A stretch of 64,000 nt of DNA from Streptomyces viridochromogenes (GTDB lineage: Bacteria > Actinomycetota > Actinomycetes > Streptomycetales > Streptomycetaceae). Of this stretch, positions 52,056-60,330 are shown piece after piece; position 1 is the stretch's first letter, and the number at the start of each line of letters is the position of its first letter. Both the position numbers and the translations under genes were made by a program. The notes below the pieces were generated by a model. It searched no databases. It was not told the origin of the DNA and saw only the letters and a program-made list of their open reading frames with translations. The DNA lies in the NCBI RefSeq assembly GCF_001270495.1, contig NZ_LGUR01000083.1, forward strand, positions 1 to 64,000, in the 5' to 3' direction.

Positions 52056-52907
52056 ATGCTGCGCATCGCCGTCCCCAACAAGGGTTCCCTGTCCGGCCCT
52101 GCGGCGGAGATGCTGCATGAGGCCGGATACCAGCAGCGCCGCGAGTCCAAGGAACTGCGGATCGTCGACCCCGAGAACGACGTCGAGTTCTTCTACCTCC
52201 GCCCCCGCGACATCGCCATCTACGTCGCCTCCGGGCAGCTCGACATCGGCCTCACCGGCCGTGACCTGCTGATCGACTCCGGCGCCAACGCCGAGGAGAT
52301 CCTCGCGCTCGGCTTCGCCCGCTCCACCTTCCGCTTCGCCACCAAGCCGGGCACCGTCGGCGACGACCTGGCGGACCTGAACGGCAAGACGGTCGCCACC
52401 TCCTACGAGGGCATCGTCGCCAAGCACCTCGCCGACCACGGCATCGACGCCTCCGTCGTCCACCTCGACGGCGCCGTCGAGACCGCCATCCAGCTCGGTG
52501 TCGCCCAGGTCATCGCGGACGTCGTCGAGACCGGCACCTCACTGCGCAACGCCGGCCTGGAAGTCGTCGGCGACCCGATCATGAAGTCCGAGGCCGTCGT
52601 CATCCGCCGCACCGGCGCGGACGGCGAGGAACCCAAGGTCCAGCAGTTCCTGCGCCGCCTCCAGGGCGTCCTGGTCGCGCGGACGTACGTGATGATGGAC
52701 TACGACTGCCGGGTCGAGCAGCTGGAGAAGGCCGTGGCCCTCACCCCGGGCCTGGAGTCGCCGACCGTCTCGCCGCTGCACAACGAGGGCTGGGTCGCGG
52801 TCCGGGCCATGGTTCCGGCCAAGGAGGCCCAGCGCATCATGGACGACCTGTACGACATCGGCGCGCGGGCCATCCTGACCACGGCCATCCACGCCTGCCG
52901 CCTCTGA
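52056..52907 (+). CDS. hisG: ATP phosphoribosyltransferase, long form
   Basis: 283 residues, hexameric long-form HisG: two periplasmic-binding-like catalytic domains and a C-terminal ACT-like regulatory domain (about 205-283), which allows histidine feedback inhibition without HisZ. N-terminus MLRIAVPNKGSL; PRPP loop region with VIADVVETGTSLRNAGL. AAGGAAG Shine-Dalgarno sequence. It catalyses the first step of histidine synthesis. The next gene begins 19 bp later. Confidence 0.97.
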   Translation: MLRIAVPNKGSLSGPAAEMLHEAGYQQRRESKELRIVDPENDVEFFYLRPRDIAIYVASGQLDIGLTGRDLLIDSGANAEEILALGFARSTFRFATKPGTVGDDLADLNGKTVATSYEGIVAKHLADHGIDASVVHLDGAVETAIQLGVAQVIADVVETGTSLRNAGLEVVGDPIMKSEAVVIRRTGADGEEPKVQQFLRRLQGVLVARTYVMMDYDCRVEQLEKAVALTPGLESPTVSPLHNEGWVAVRAMVPAKEAQRIMDDLYDIGARAILTTAIHACRL

Positions 52908-52926
52908 CCCGAGGGGCCGTACACCG

Positions 52927-53385
52927 ATGTCCTCCGAACTGCCCACCCTGCCCGTCACGTTCCGGCCGGGCCGCACCCGGGCCGTCCTGCTCACCGCCGG
53001 CGCCGCGATCTTCGTCGTGATCACGGCGGTCGCGCTGCTGCTGGAGAAGCTCGGCCCCGGCGAGCGCCTCAGCTTCATCTTCACCGGCGCCCTGATGTTC
53101 GGCGTGCTGGCCATGCTGGCGCGGGTGAAGGTCGTCGCCGACGACTCCGGCGTCACCGTGGTGAACATCGCCTCCAGGCGCCGCCTGGAGTGGGCGGAGA
53201 TCGTCCAGGTGAACCTCCGTCCGGGGGACCCCTGGGTGTTCCTCAACCTCAGCGACGGCACCAGCCTGCCCGCGCTCGGCATCCAGCCGGGTATCGCCAA
53301 GCAGCGCGCCATCGCCGACGCACGCACGCTGCGGGCGCTTACCGAAGCCCGTGTCGTCAAGGATCCCGAGGAGCGCCAGGACTGA
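52927..53385 (+). CDS. Small membrane protein with PH-like domain
   Basis: 152 residues. Two membrane helices (about 18-40 and 48-65) and then a compact beta-rich bacterial PH-like domain (about 68-140) with RRRLEWAEIVQVNLRPGDPWVFLNLSDG, as in bPH_6-type proteins. It lies 19 bp after hisG and is probably in that transcript. Role unknown; a position after hisG appears common in Streptomyces. A terminator follows. Confidence 0.85.
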   Translation: MSSELPTLPVTFRPGRTRAVLLTAGAAIFVVITAVALLLEKLGPGERLSFIFTGALMFGVLAMLARVKVVADDSGVTVVNIASRRRLEWAEIVQVNLRPGDPWVFLNLSDGTSLPALGIQPGIAKQRAIADARTLRALTEARVVKDPEERQD

Positions 53386-53457
53386 CTCGGACGGTCACCG
53401 GGGCTGACTCGGAGACGTTCACCCTGCCGTAAATCCCGATGTCTTGATTAATCTGTT

Positions 53458-53485
53458 GGCGGAGGCGTTTTCTGGCGCCTCCGCC
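53458..53485 (+). terminator. Terminator after the hisEG-PH unit
   Basis: 10-bp perfect stem GGCGGAGGCG (53458-53467) with CGCCTCCGCC (53476-53485) and an 8-nt loop, 72 bp after the PH-protein stop codon. Confidence 0.75.
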
Positions 53486-53608
53486 CCTGATGTTCCATCC
53501 GGTCTTCAGAGGCCCCCTGCTACCCGAGGAGTGATTCCCTCCAGCGATGGACGGATCGTCCTGTAGTACCTGCGCCGCCCCCTCCCGACATACCGGGGCG
53601 GCGGCATC

Positions 53609-54934
53609 ATGAGCGTCCCCTTGCTGCTTCTGGCAGCCGCGTTCCTCCTGATTCTCGCCAACGGCTTCTTCGTGGCCGCCGAGTTCGGCCTGGTCACCGT
53701 CGAGACGACGGACGCCGAGAAGGCCGCGGCCGAGGGCGACCGACGGGCCCACCGGGTCGTCGAGTCGCTGAAGGAGCTGTCCTTCCAGCTCTCCGGCACC
53801 CAGCTCGGCATCACCATCACCTCCCTCGTCGTCGGCATGCTCGCCGAACCGGCGCTCGCCGAGCTGCTCGGCGGCCCGTTCACGGCGATCGGCATCCCCG
53901 AGGGCGCGGTGCCCGGTGTGGCCGTGGTCGTCGGCATGCTGCTGGCCTCGGCCGTGCAGATGGTGATCGGCGAGCTCGTGCCCAAGAACTGGGCGGTGTC
54001 CCGGCCGATGCAGGTCGCGCGCTTCGTCGCCGGCCCGCAGCACGCGTTCGCACGTCTGTTCCGCCCGGTGATCGCCGGGCTGAACTCCGTCGCCAACCGT
54101 CTCGTGCGCGCGATGGGCATCGAGCCCGCCGAGGAGCTGGCCTCCGCCCGTACCCCCGGCGAACTCGTCTCCCTGGCCCGCCACTCCGCCCAGGCCGGAG
54201 CCCTGGAACAGGACACCGCGGATCTCTTCGTACGGACGCTGTCGCTCGCCGAGCTGACCGCGCAGCACGTGATGACCCCGCGCGTGAAGGTCAGCGCGCT
54301 GCAGTCCTCGGCGACCGCCGAGGACGTGGTGAACCTGACCCGCGCCACCGGTCTGTCCCGCTTCCCGGTCTACCGCGAGAAGATCGACGAGATCGTCGGC
54401 ATGGTCCATCTGAAGGACGCGCTGGCGATCCGTTCGAGTGATCGTCTGCGCACCCCGGTCGGCCGTATCGCCCGCCCGGCGCTGCTGGTCCCCGAGACCC
54501 TGCCGGTCCAGCCCCTCCTCGCCCAGCTGCGCAGTGAGCAGCCCATCGCGGTCGTCGTCGACGAGTACGGCGGCACGGCCGGCGTGGTCACGCTGGAGGA
54601 CATCGTCGAGGAGATCGTCGGCGAGGTCCGGGACGAGCACGACGGCCAGGACGTGCCCGAACTCGCCGCCGCCCCGCCGGAGGACGGCCGGCCCGCCTGG
54701 GACGCCGACGGCAGCTGCCGTGTCGACATCCTCCAGCGCATAGGACTCGACGTGCCCGAGGGGCCGTACGAGACCGTCGCCGGACTCGTCGCCGACCTGC
54801 TCGGGCGTATCCCGGCCGTCGGTGACAAGGCGGATCTGCCGGGCTGGCGGCTGTCGGTGCGCCGGGTCGGCCACTACCGCGCCGAGCGGGTCCGGCTGGT
54901 CAGGACCGGCGCCGTGGTGGAGGTCGCCCGATGA
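53609..54934 (+). CDS. CNNM/CorC-type transporter, first of a pair
   Basis: 441 residues. CNNM transmembrane domain (about 1-195, LANGFFVAAEFGLVTVE, IGELVPKNWAVSRP), paired CBS domains (about 215-335, with VVVDEYGGTAGVVTLEDIVEEIVGE) and a CorC_HlyC domain (about 355-440). Often labelled hemolysin; family members are Mg2+ or Na+/Mg2+ transporters. The ATG at 53609 follows a GC-rich leader. It overlaps the second CNNM gene by 4 bp, so the two probably form a heteromer. Confidence 0.92.
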   Translation: MSVPLLLLAAAFLLILANGFFVAAEFGLVTVETTDAEKAAAEGDRRAHRVVESLKELSFQLSGTQLGITITSLVVGMLAEPALAELLGGPFTAIGIPEGAVPGVAVVVGMLLASAVQMVIGELVPKNWAVSRPMQVARFVAGPQHAFARLFRPVIAGLNSVANRLVRAMGIEPAEELASARTPGELVSLARHSAQAGALEQDTADLFVRTLSLAELTAQHVMTPRVKVSALQSSATAEDVVNLTRATGLSRFPVYREKIDEIVGMVHLKDALAIRSSDRLRTPVGRIARPALLVPETLPVQPLLAQLRSEQPIAVVVDEYGGTAGVVTLEDIVEEIVGEVRDEHDGQDVPELAAAPPEDGRPAWDADGSCRVDILQRIGLDVPEGPYETVAGLVADLLGRIPAVGDKADLPGWRLSVRRVGHYRAERVRLVRTGAVVEVAR

Positions 54935-56019
54935 GCCTGCTCCAACTCCTCTTCGCCGCGCTGCTCGTGCTCGCCAACGGCTTCTTCGTCGGCGCCGAGT
55001 TCGCGCTGGTCTCGGTCCGGCGCAGCCAGATCGAACCGCTGGGCACGGCACGGGCCCGTCAGGTCCTGTACGGCCTGGAGCGGCTGCCCCAGATGATGGC
55101 GGCGGCCCAGTTCGGCATCACCGTCTGCTCGCTGACGCTCGGCGCGGTCGCCGAACCGACGGTGGCACACCTGCTGGAGCCGCTGTTCGAGTGGGTCCAT
55201 CTGCCGCAGGGCATGATCCACCCGCTCACCTATGTCATCGCGCTCGCCGCGGTGGTCTTCGCCCACCTGGTCATCGGCGAGATGCTGCCGAAGAACCTGG
55301 CGATGGCGGCGCCGGAGAAGGTCGCGCTGTGGCTCAGCCCCGGCCTGGTCTACTTCGCCCGATTCTGCCGGCCGATCACGGTGGCCCTCGGCGCCGTCGC
55401 GCAGGCCATCCTGCGGCTCTTCCGCGTCGAGCCGAAGGACGAGGTCGAGGCGGTGTTCACGAGCGAGCAGCTCAACCGCCTCGTCGAGGACTCCGGCCAG
55501 GCGGGCCTGCTCGACCCCGAGGAGCAGGAACGTTTGGGGGACGCCCTGGAGCTGGGCTCCCGCCCGGTGACGGATGTGCTCCTCAAGCGCGAGTCCCTGG
55601 TCACGGTCAGCCCCTCGGTCACCCCCGGCCAGATCGTCGCGCTCACCGCCCGCACCGGCTACTCCCGCTTCCCGGTGGCGGCGGAGACCGGCGCCTTCAT
55701 GGGCTACCTGCATGTGAAGGACGTCCTGGACCTGGAGGAGTCGGAACGCGCGGTGCCGCAGCACGTCTGGCGCCCGATGACGACCCTGCGCTCGGAACTC
55801 CCCCTGGACGACGCCCTCACGGTCATGCGCCGCGCCGCGACCCACCTGGCCCAGGTGGCCGACGCCTCCGGCAAGGTACTCGGCCTCGTCGCCCTGGAGG
55901 ACGTACTGGAACTCCTGGTCGGCGAGGTCCGCGACCCCGCCCACCGGGAGCTGCCGGAGGTACGGGTGACGGGACCGCGCCTGAGCACAGGGGAGCCGGA
56001 GGGAGCACTGGCGGGCTGA
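54931..56019 (+). CDS. CNNM/CBS transporter, second of a pair
   Basis: 362 residues. CNNM membrane domain (about 1-190, LANGFFVGAEFALVSVRRSQIE, IGEMLPKNLAMAAP) and two CBS domains (about 210-335). No CorC_HlyC domain, so it is shorter than its partner. The ATG overlaps the previous stop (ATGA). A tandem long-plus-short CNNM pair is common in actinobacteria. It probably transports Mg2+. Family A repeat copy 2 lies just beyond its stop. Confidence 0.92.
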   Translation: MSLLQLLFAALLVLANGFFVGAEFALVSVRRSQIEPLGTARARQVLYGLERLPQMMAAAQFGITVCSLTLGAVAEPTVAHLLEPLFEWVHLPQGMIHPLTYVIALAAVVFAHLVIGEMLPKNLAMAAPEKVALWLSPGLVYFARFCRPITVALGAVAQAILRLFRVEPKDEVEAVFTSEQLNRLVEDSGQAGLLDPEEQERLGDALELGSRPVTDVLLKRESLVTVSPSVTPGQIVALTARTGYSRFPVAAETGAFMGYLHVKDVLDLEESERAVPQHVWRPMTTLRSELPLDDALTVMRRAATHLAQVADASGKVLGLVALEDVLELLVGEVRDPAHRELPEVRVTGPRLSTGEPEGALAG

Positions 56020-56050
56020 CCCGGCCAACCCAGCCCCTCCGGCGTTGAGG

Positions 56051-56111
56051 AGCGGGGGTCCAGGGGGCGGCAGCCCCCTGGCGGGGTCGAAGGGGCGGAG
56101 CCCCTTCAAGG
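56051..56111. repeat. Dispersed repeat family A, copy 2
   Basis: 61 bp identical to 23768-23828 in inverted orientation, with similarity extending to about 56140. Two GC-rich hairpins. It lies between the convergent CNNM and AAA ATPase genes, and probably acts as a bidirectional terminator for them. Confidence 0.9.
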
Positions 56112-56144
56112 AAGGGACGGGTAGGGGCGGCGGGGGCGAGAACC

Positions 56145-58007
56145 TCACATGGCCGACGGGTCCTGCGGCCCCCTCCCCGACAGCACCTCCCCGTACGCCT
56201 GCATCAGATCCGGCAACCGAAGTGTCGACAAGTCGTCCCTCGTCAACGCCCCCGGATAGGTCGACAACCGCAGATCCCGGTACGCACAGCTCTTCTCGTA
56301 CAGCGTCCGCAGGAACCGCCCGTTGCCCAGCTCGTCGATCCACCCCTGGTCGACCACATGCCCGGCGATGGACCGCAGCTCGTCCAGGGCCTCCTCGTCC
56401 CAGACGTCACCGTTCTCCGTGGCGAGCACCTCGCCGATCGACGTCAGTTCGAGGGGGCGGTACGAGGGGAAGTCGACGCGGGTCGTGAAGCGTGAGGACA
56501 GGCCGGGATTCGCGGCCAGCAGCCGGTCCATGCCCTCGGGATAGCCGGCGAGGATCACCACCAGGTGGTCCCGGTTGTCCTCGGCGCGCTTCAGCAGCAC
56601 CTGCAGGGCCTCGTCGCCGTAAGCGTCGCCCTTGCCGTAGCCGGAGTTGGAGAGGGAGTAGGCCTCGTCGACGAAGAGGACCCCGCCGAGCGCGGAGTCG
56701 ATGAGCTCGTTGGCCTTCACGGCCGTCTGGCCCAGATACTCGCCGACCAGATCGGCCCGCTGGGCCTCCACGAGATGGTCGCCGCCGAGGAGCCCGAGGG
56801 CGTAGAAGACGCGGCCCAGGATGCGCGCGACCGTGGTCTTGCCGGTGCCCGAGGGTCCGGAGAAGACGAAGTGCCGTTTGGGCGGCTGCACCGGCAGGCC
56901 CTGCCCGGCGCGCAGCCGGGCCATGTTCAATTGGGCGGACAGCGCCTTGACCTGGCGCTTTACGGGCTCCAGGCCCACCATGCGCTCGAGTTCGGCGAGC
57001 GCCTCCTCCAGTAACTGGGGATCGGTCGGCCCGGCCGGCAGCGGCTGCGACGAGACGGCTGTCTTCTCGCGCACCGCCGGATCGACCACCGAGGGCAGCG
57101 GACCGGCCGGCGGGAGGTCCGGGTCCGGATCCGACAGTTTCAGGTCCCGCCCCTCGATCCCGAAGAGCGGGTCGAGCCCGTCGGCCACGTCCCCGCCGAA
57201 GCCGGTGAGCGTGATCGCCGCGAGATCGGCGGTGTCGTCGTATCCGTCGCCCTCGGCGATGGCCGCGAGCCGGGCCGAGGTGTCCATGAAGGCGGGGTCC
57301 ACGCGGTGCACCGCGCGGTACAGGGGGAGCGCGGCGGCGGAACGGCCCGTGCCCTCATGGGCCCGCGCCAGCCAGTACCGCAGCTCCTTGCGCTGCGGCT
57401 GCTCACTGCGGCACCGCATCAGCGCGGCCGACAACAGCGGCTCGGCCTGCCCGTACATCTCGAGGCGGACCCGCGCCATGCCGCCGAACAGGCCCGCCTC
57501 GATGCCGAGCAGCGGGTCGTCGAGCAGCGGGTCGGTGTGCCGGACGAGCTGCTCCCAGTCCTTGACCAGATAGGCGCGGCAGGCGTGCAGAAAGCGGACC
57601 TGGTGGTCGGTGTCCACGGGCGGCAGCCCGGCCAGCGCCCGGTCCAGCTCCGGCACGTGCCGGCCGTCCAGCCAGTGCGAGGCGTGGGCGAGCAGCAGAT
57701 CGCGCGGGCTCTCCAGCACCGGCTGCACCCACCAGCCCAGCCAGTACCAGGAGTTGATGGTCCGCCGGTGCCGGGCGCGCTGTTCCCCGAAGCGCTCCCG
57801 GTGCCGGACCATCCGCAGCAGCGCGGTCGTCGTGTCCACGCGCAGCGCGTGCAGGCCGAGCCAGCCGTCGGCCATCCCGGGGTCGATCCGTACCGCGGTG
57901 CGGAACTCCTCCTCCGCCTGCGGATAGGCCCCCATCGTGTAGGCATCCACACCTCGCAACCAGGCGAGGTCGGCCGGGGCCTCGGGGCCCTGCGTGCCGA
58001 AGTCCAT
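56145..58007 (-). CDS. EccA/CbbX-like AAA+ ATPase with N-terminal TPR domain, orphan
   Basis: 620 residues from the ATG at 58007 (MDFGTQGPEAPADLAWLRG). The N-terminal half (about 10-330) is TPR-like helical repeats. The C-terminal CbbX/SpoVK-type AAA domain has Walker A GPSGTGKT (384-391), Walker B VLFVDEA (443-449), a YGDEALQVLLKRAEDNRDH sensor region and the SRFTTRVDFPSY segment. This is the layout of type VII secretion ATPase EccA, but no ESX genes are nearby. Codon 332 is TTA (57014-57012), implying bldA dependence. The 5' region carries the mini-ORF and hairpin at 58292-58393. Confidence 0.88.
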   Translation of the reverse strand: MDFGTQGPEAPADLAWLRGVDAYTMGAYPQAEEEFRTAVRIDPGMADGWLGLHALRVDTTTALLRMVRHRERFGEQRARHRRTINSWYWLGWWVQPVLESPRDLLLAHASHWLDGRHVPELDRALAGLPPVDTDHQVRFLHACRAYLVKDWEQLVRHTDPLLDDPLLGIEAGLFGGMARVRLEMYGQAEPLLSAALMRCRSEQPQRKELRYWLARAHEGTGRSAAALPLYRAVHRVDPAFMDTSARLAAIAEGDGYDDTADLAAITLTGFGGDVADGLDPLFGIEGRDLKLSDPDPDLPPAGPLPSVVDPAVREKTAVSSQPLPAGPTDPQLLEEALAELERMVGLEPVKRQVKALSAQLNMARLRAGQGLPVQPPKRHFVFSGPSGTGKTTVARILGRVFYALGLLGGDHLVEAQRADLVGEYLGQTAVKANELIDSALGGVLFVDEAYSLSNSGYGKGDAYGDEALQVLLKRAEDNRDHLVVILAGYPEGMDRLLAANPGLSSRFTTRVDFPSYRPLELTSIGEVLATENGDVWDEEALDELRSIAGHVVDQGWIDELGNGRFLRTLYEKSCAYRDLRLSTYPGALTRDDLSTLRLPDLMQAYGEVLSGRGPQDPSAM

Positions 58008-58291
58008 CACGTCCCCCACAAACCGTGCCCCCGTCGGTTGGCCGGTGCTCGCCCGTCGGCCGCCTTGATCAGCATGATCGAACCACCGTGCCGCGGACCG
58101 GAGTTGCAACGGTGCGCGGAGCAGCCGTCGTAGTCGCACCGAGGTCATCGTACCTGCGAGGGTGTCGCCCGCCCCAGGGTGCCGCACCGGCCGTTTGGCG
58201 AGGTGGGAGCAGATCGGGCGGAGCGCGCTCGGTGACCGAGGGTGAGCGAATCGCGCCTCTCGGCGCCCGAAAAGGGAAGTCCGGGCAGAAC
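58008..58291 (-). other. Leader between the mini-ORF hairpin and the AAA ATPase gene
   Basis: About 284 bp upstream of the ATPase start. No other gene was recognised. If transcription begins at the promoter near 58.39 kb, this is a long 5' leader. An additional promoter inside it cannot be excluded. Confidence 0.5.
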
Positions 58292-58327
58292 GAAGCCCCC
58301 GATCACGGGGGAACAACCGGGGGCTTC
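58292..58327 (-). terminator. Terminator/attenuator hairpin overlapping the mini-ORF
   Basis: On the minus-strand transcript, arm A GAAGCCCCCG (58327-58318) pairs over 10 bp with arm C CGGGGGCTTC (58301-58292). A competing arm B CCCCCG (58311-58306) can pair with the first 6 nt of C around TGAT, which contains the mini-ORF stop. TTCGTTCT follows. Arm A overlaps the AAG CCC CCG codons of the mini-ORF. Confidence 0.75.
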
Positions 58328-58359
58328 GCGTCTGGGGGCGGCTTCGAATAGCCGCACAT
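58303..58359 (-). CDS. Proline-rich 18-residue leader peptide (putative)
   Basis: ATG at 58359, stop TGA at 58305-58303, product MCGYSKPPPDAKPPVVPP: seven prolines in 18 residues, including PPP and two PP pairs, the last just before the stop. The ATG begins 5 nt after the -10 hexamer, so the message would be leaderless, a translation mode common in Streptomyces. Its last nine codons overlap the terminator hairpin. Polyproline runs stall ribosomes unless EF-P acts. It may be a regulatory uORF for the ATPase gene 300 bp downstream, or a small RNA that is never translated. Confidence 0.55.
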   Translation of the reverse strand: MCGYSKPPPDAKPPVVPP

Positions 58360-58363
58360 TGAG

Positions 58364-58393
58364 AACGTAAGTCCTGTACGGCCCCCGGGTCAA
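58364..58393 (-). promoter_or_regulatory. Consensus HrdB-type promoter for the mini-ORF transcript
   Basis: Minus strand TTGACC (58393-58388), 18-nt spacer, TACGTT (58369-58364), close to the vegetative consensus TTGAC-N18-TANNNT. The predicted start site falls at or within a base or two of the mini-ORF ATG at 58359. Confidence 0.75.
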
Positions 58394-58442
58394 GCAGAGT
58401 TGAGGCACTCCGCGAACTTGCCCGAAGAGGCTCTTCACAAGT

Positions 58443-59063
58443 TCAGCACATTGCCGATGGGTCATCACCGTGCGTGACGGCCTGGTCCGGTCCAACGGTC
58501 CCGGCAGGCCCAGGAATTACCTCATATCCCTTGCCGCACTGCCGAACCAGAAGGTCGGCGAAGGGCCGGGACGGGTCCTCGGCGAAGTGCCTCAGCTCCG
58601 CCCCGACCCACCCGTCCCAGAACTCCCGCTGCTCCTCCCCGTCCCGCGAGCGGCCCCGCGTCCAGGACTCCTCGCGGGGGAGTTCCATCCACAGCAGCTG
58701 GGCGAGATGCGGGCGCAGCGCGCGGCGGCCGGCGCCGACGCCCTCGACCACGATCACCGGGGCGGGCGGAACGGCGAGGGGCGGTCCGAAGCGGCGGGCC
58801 CGCCAGTCGTAAGGGGTGTAGTGGGCGGTCTCGCCCCGGGTGAGCGGCTCGATCACCTGGGCCAGCAGGCGCCCGGTCCACTCGAACAGCTCGTCATGGC
58901 TCGCGATGTCGTCGAGGCGCAGCACGGGGGCGTCGCCCAGCTCCCGGGCCAACTGCCCGGCGAACGTGGACTTTCCGGAGCCGGCGTGCCCGTCGACGGC
59001 GATCAGGCGGGCCGGGCCGCAGGACGGCGGGAGGCGGCGGAGCCGGGTGGCGAGGTCGTGAAT
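58443..59063 (-). CDS. Uridine kinase-like P-loop NTPase with probable non-standard ATT start
   Basis: 206 residues if started at ATT (59063-59061). The P-loop LIAVDGHAGSGKST (about residues 20-33) and the downstream LRLDDIASHDELFEW, YDWRARRFGPP and VVEGVGAGRRALRPH are those of the uridine kinase/phosphoribulokinase-like family. No ATG, GTG or TTG lies in frame upstream of the P-loop; the first one, a TTG at 58952, falls after it. CAGGA lies about 6 nt upstream of the ATT. A start at CTG near residue 20 is another option. Substrate unknown; the stop is 50 bp upstream of the mini-ORF promoter. Confidence 0.75.
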   Translation of the reverse strand: MHDLATRLRRLPPSCGPARLIAVDGHAGSGKSTFAGQLARELGDAPVLRLDDIASHDELFEWTGRLLAQVIEPLTRGETAHYTPYDWRARRFGPPLAVPPAPVIVVEGVGAGRRALRPHLAQLLWMELPREESWTRGRSRDGEEQREFWDGWVGAELRHFAEDPSRPFADLLVRQCGKGYEVIPGPAGTVGPDQAVTHGDDPSAMC

Positions 59064-59295
59064 CGTTCTTCCTGAAGTGAGACGGGGCGGTGGGCATATC
59101 TCTTTGGAACATTCTAGTAGGGGGTGAAAGCGGTTGTGAAAGCGGTCGCGGAGCGGGATGGGCGGGAGAACGAGAACGAGATGAGAAAAGGTGTCACTTT
59201 GAACTAGCTTCCGGATGTCCGCAATGCCGCCGAAAAACTCCGGCCACCCCGCTGAAATCTACGTTCCGGTTGAGCCGCACGCTGAGTAAGGTGCC

Positions 59296-60294
59296 TTGAG
59301 TGCAACTGTGAGGCGCCGTAACGGGGATGGGCTGGGACAGATGGCCGCGGGGTTATTCGAAGGGCAGTATGTGTGGCATCCGGCGGCCGACGACCGCGTG
59401 CTCGCGAGCGTATGCGTCGATGTCCGGGCCGGCCGATATCTGAGCTCCCTCGACGCCCTGGCCGAAACCCGCGGCGACTTCGCCCTCCGCGCCCACCGCT
59501 CCCTCGTGCTCGCCTCGGAGGCCGCCGACTCCGACCTGGCCGAGCGCTGGCTGGCCGAGGAGCCCGGTCCCGAGGCGGCGCTGATGTGGGCCCGGGTGGC
59601 CGTGCTGCGGGCGCTGCGCGCGGCCGACGCCCGCGACGCGCGGACCGAGGCGCTGGAACGGATAGCGCTGGCCGCCTGCGCCCGGGCCGCCGAGGCGGAC
59701 CCCGGCGATCCCACCCCCTGGGTGGCCAAACTGGCGATGGCCCGGCTGCACCGGCTGCGCGACCAGGCACCGCGCGGGCTGCTCACGGCACCGCTCGGGC
59801 CCTGGCGCCTGTTCGCGCACGTCCTCTCGCTCGATCCCTGGCATCGCGAGGCCCACCACCGCTTCCTGGCCTGTTTCTTCACCCGCCACGGCGGCTCCGT
59901 GACCGCCGCCTGGGACGTCGCCGCCTTCCTCGGCCAGCGGGCGCCCGCCGACTCACCGCTGCGCCTGCTGCCGCTGGTCGCCCTGGTGGAGTGCTACGAC
60001 CCGACCCAACTGCTCGCCGACCGGGTCTGGGAGCAGCCGCAGTGGCGCTCGACCTCCCTGTCGATCCACCAGGACTGGCTGCCCGCGGTGGCCGACTACC
60101 CCTTCACTCCGGTCCTCGACCTGGCCTACCTCGCGCACGCCCTGGTCATGGCCCGGCGAGAGGAGGAGGCACGCGCCGCCTTCACGGCGATGGGGCCGTA
60201 CGCCTCGCGCATGCCCTGGTCCGTCTTCGGCGACCCGGCCGAGCAGCTGTCCCGGGCGCGCCGCGCCTGCGGACTGCCCGTGCCGGGCGCCTGA
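59296..60294 (+). CDS. Protein of unknown function, helical-repeat like
   Basis: 332 residues from the TTG at 59296; GTG 59308 or ATG 59341 (MAAGLFEGQYVWHPAADDRV) are alternatives, and the ATG seems the most conserved-looking point. Alpha-helical with TPR-like spacing (RAAEADPGDPTPWVAKLAMARLHRLRD, LDPWHREAHHRFLACFF) and no catalytic motif. TTA codon at 59353-59355, five codons into the ATG version, predicting bldA control. It is followed 36 bp later by the APC permease gene. Function unknown. Confidence 0.75.
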   Translation: MSATVRRRNGDGLGQMAAGLFEGQYVWHPAADDRVLASVCVDVRAGRYLSSLDALAETRGDFALRAHRSLVLASEAADSDLAERWLAEEPGPEAALMWARVAVLRALRAADARDARTEALERIALAACARAAEADPGDPTPWVAKLAMARLHRLRDQAPRGLLTAPLGPWRLFAHVLSLDPWHREAHHRFLACFFTRHGGSVTAAWDVAAFLGQRAPADSPLRLLPLVALVECYDPTQLLADRVWEQPQWRSTSLSIHQDWLPAVADYPFTPVLDLAYLAHALVMARREEEARAAFTAMGPYASRMPWSVFGDPAEQLSRARRACGLPVPGA

Positions 60295-60330
60295 CGTACC
60301 CCAACCCCCCACCAAGAGAAAGGTCCAACC

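Noticed and set aside
53386..53608. Magnesium-responsive riboswitch upstream of the CNNM pair
   Set aside because: Only a terminator hairpin and a GC-rich leader are visible; no M-box or ykkC-like core was recognised.
58330..58354. TTCGAAT flanked by GGC/GCC resembling a tRNA T-loop
   Set aside because: No acceptor, D or anticodon arms can be built around it; the sequence belongs to the mini-ORF leader.
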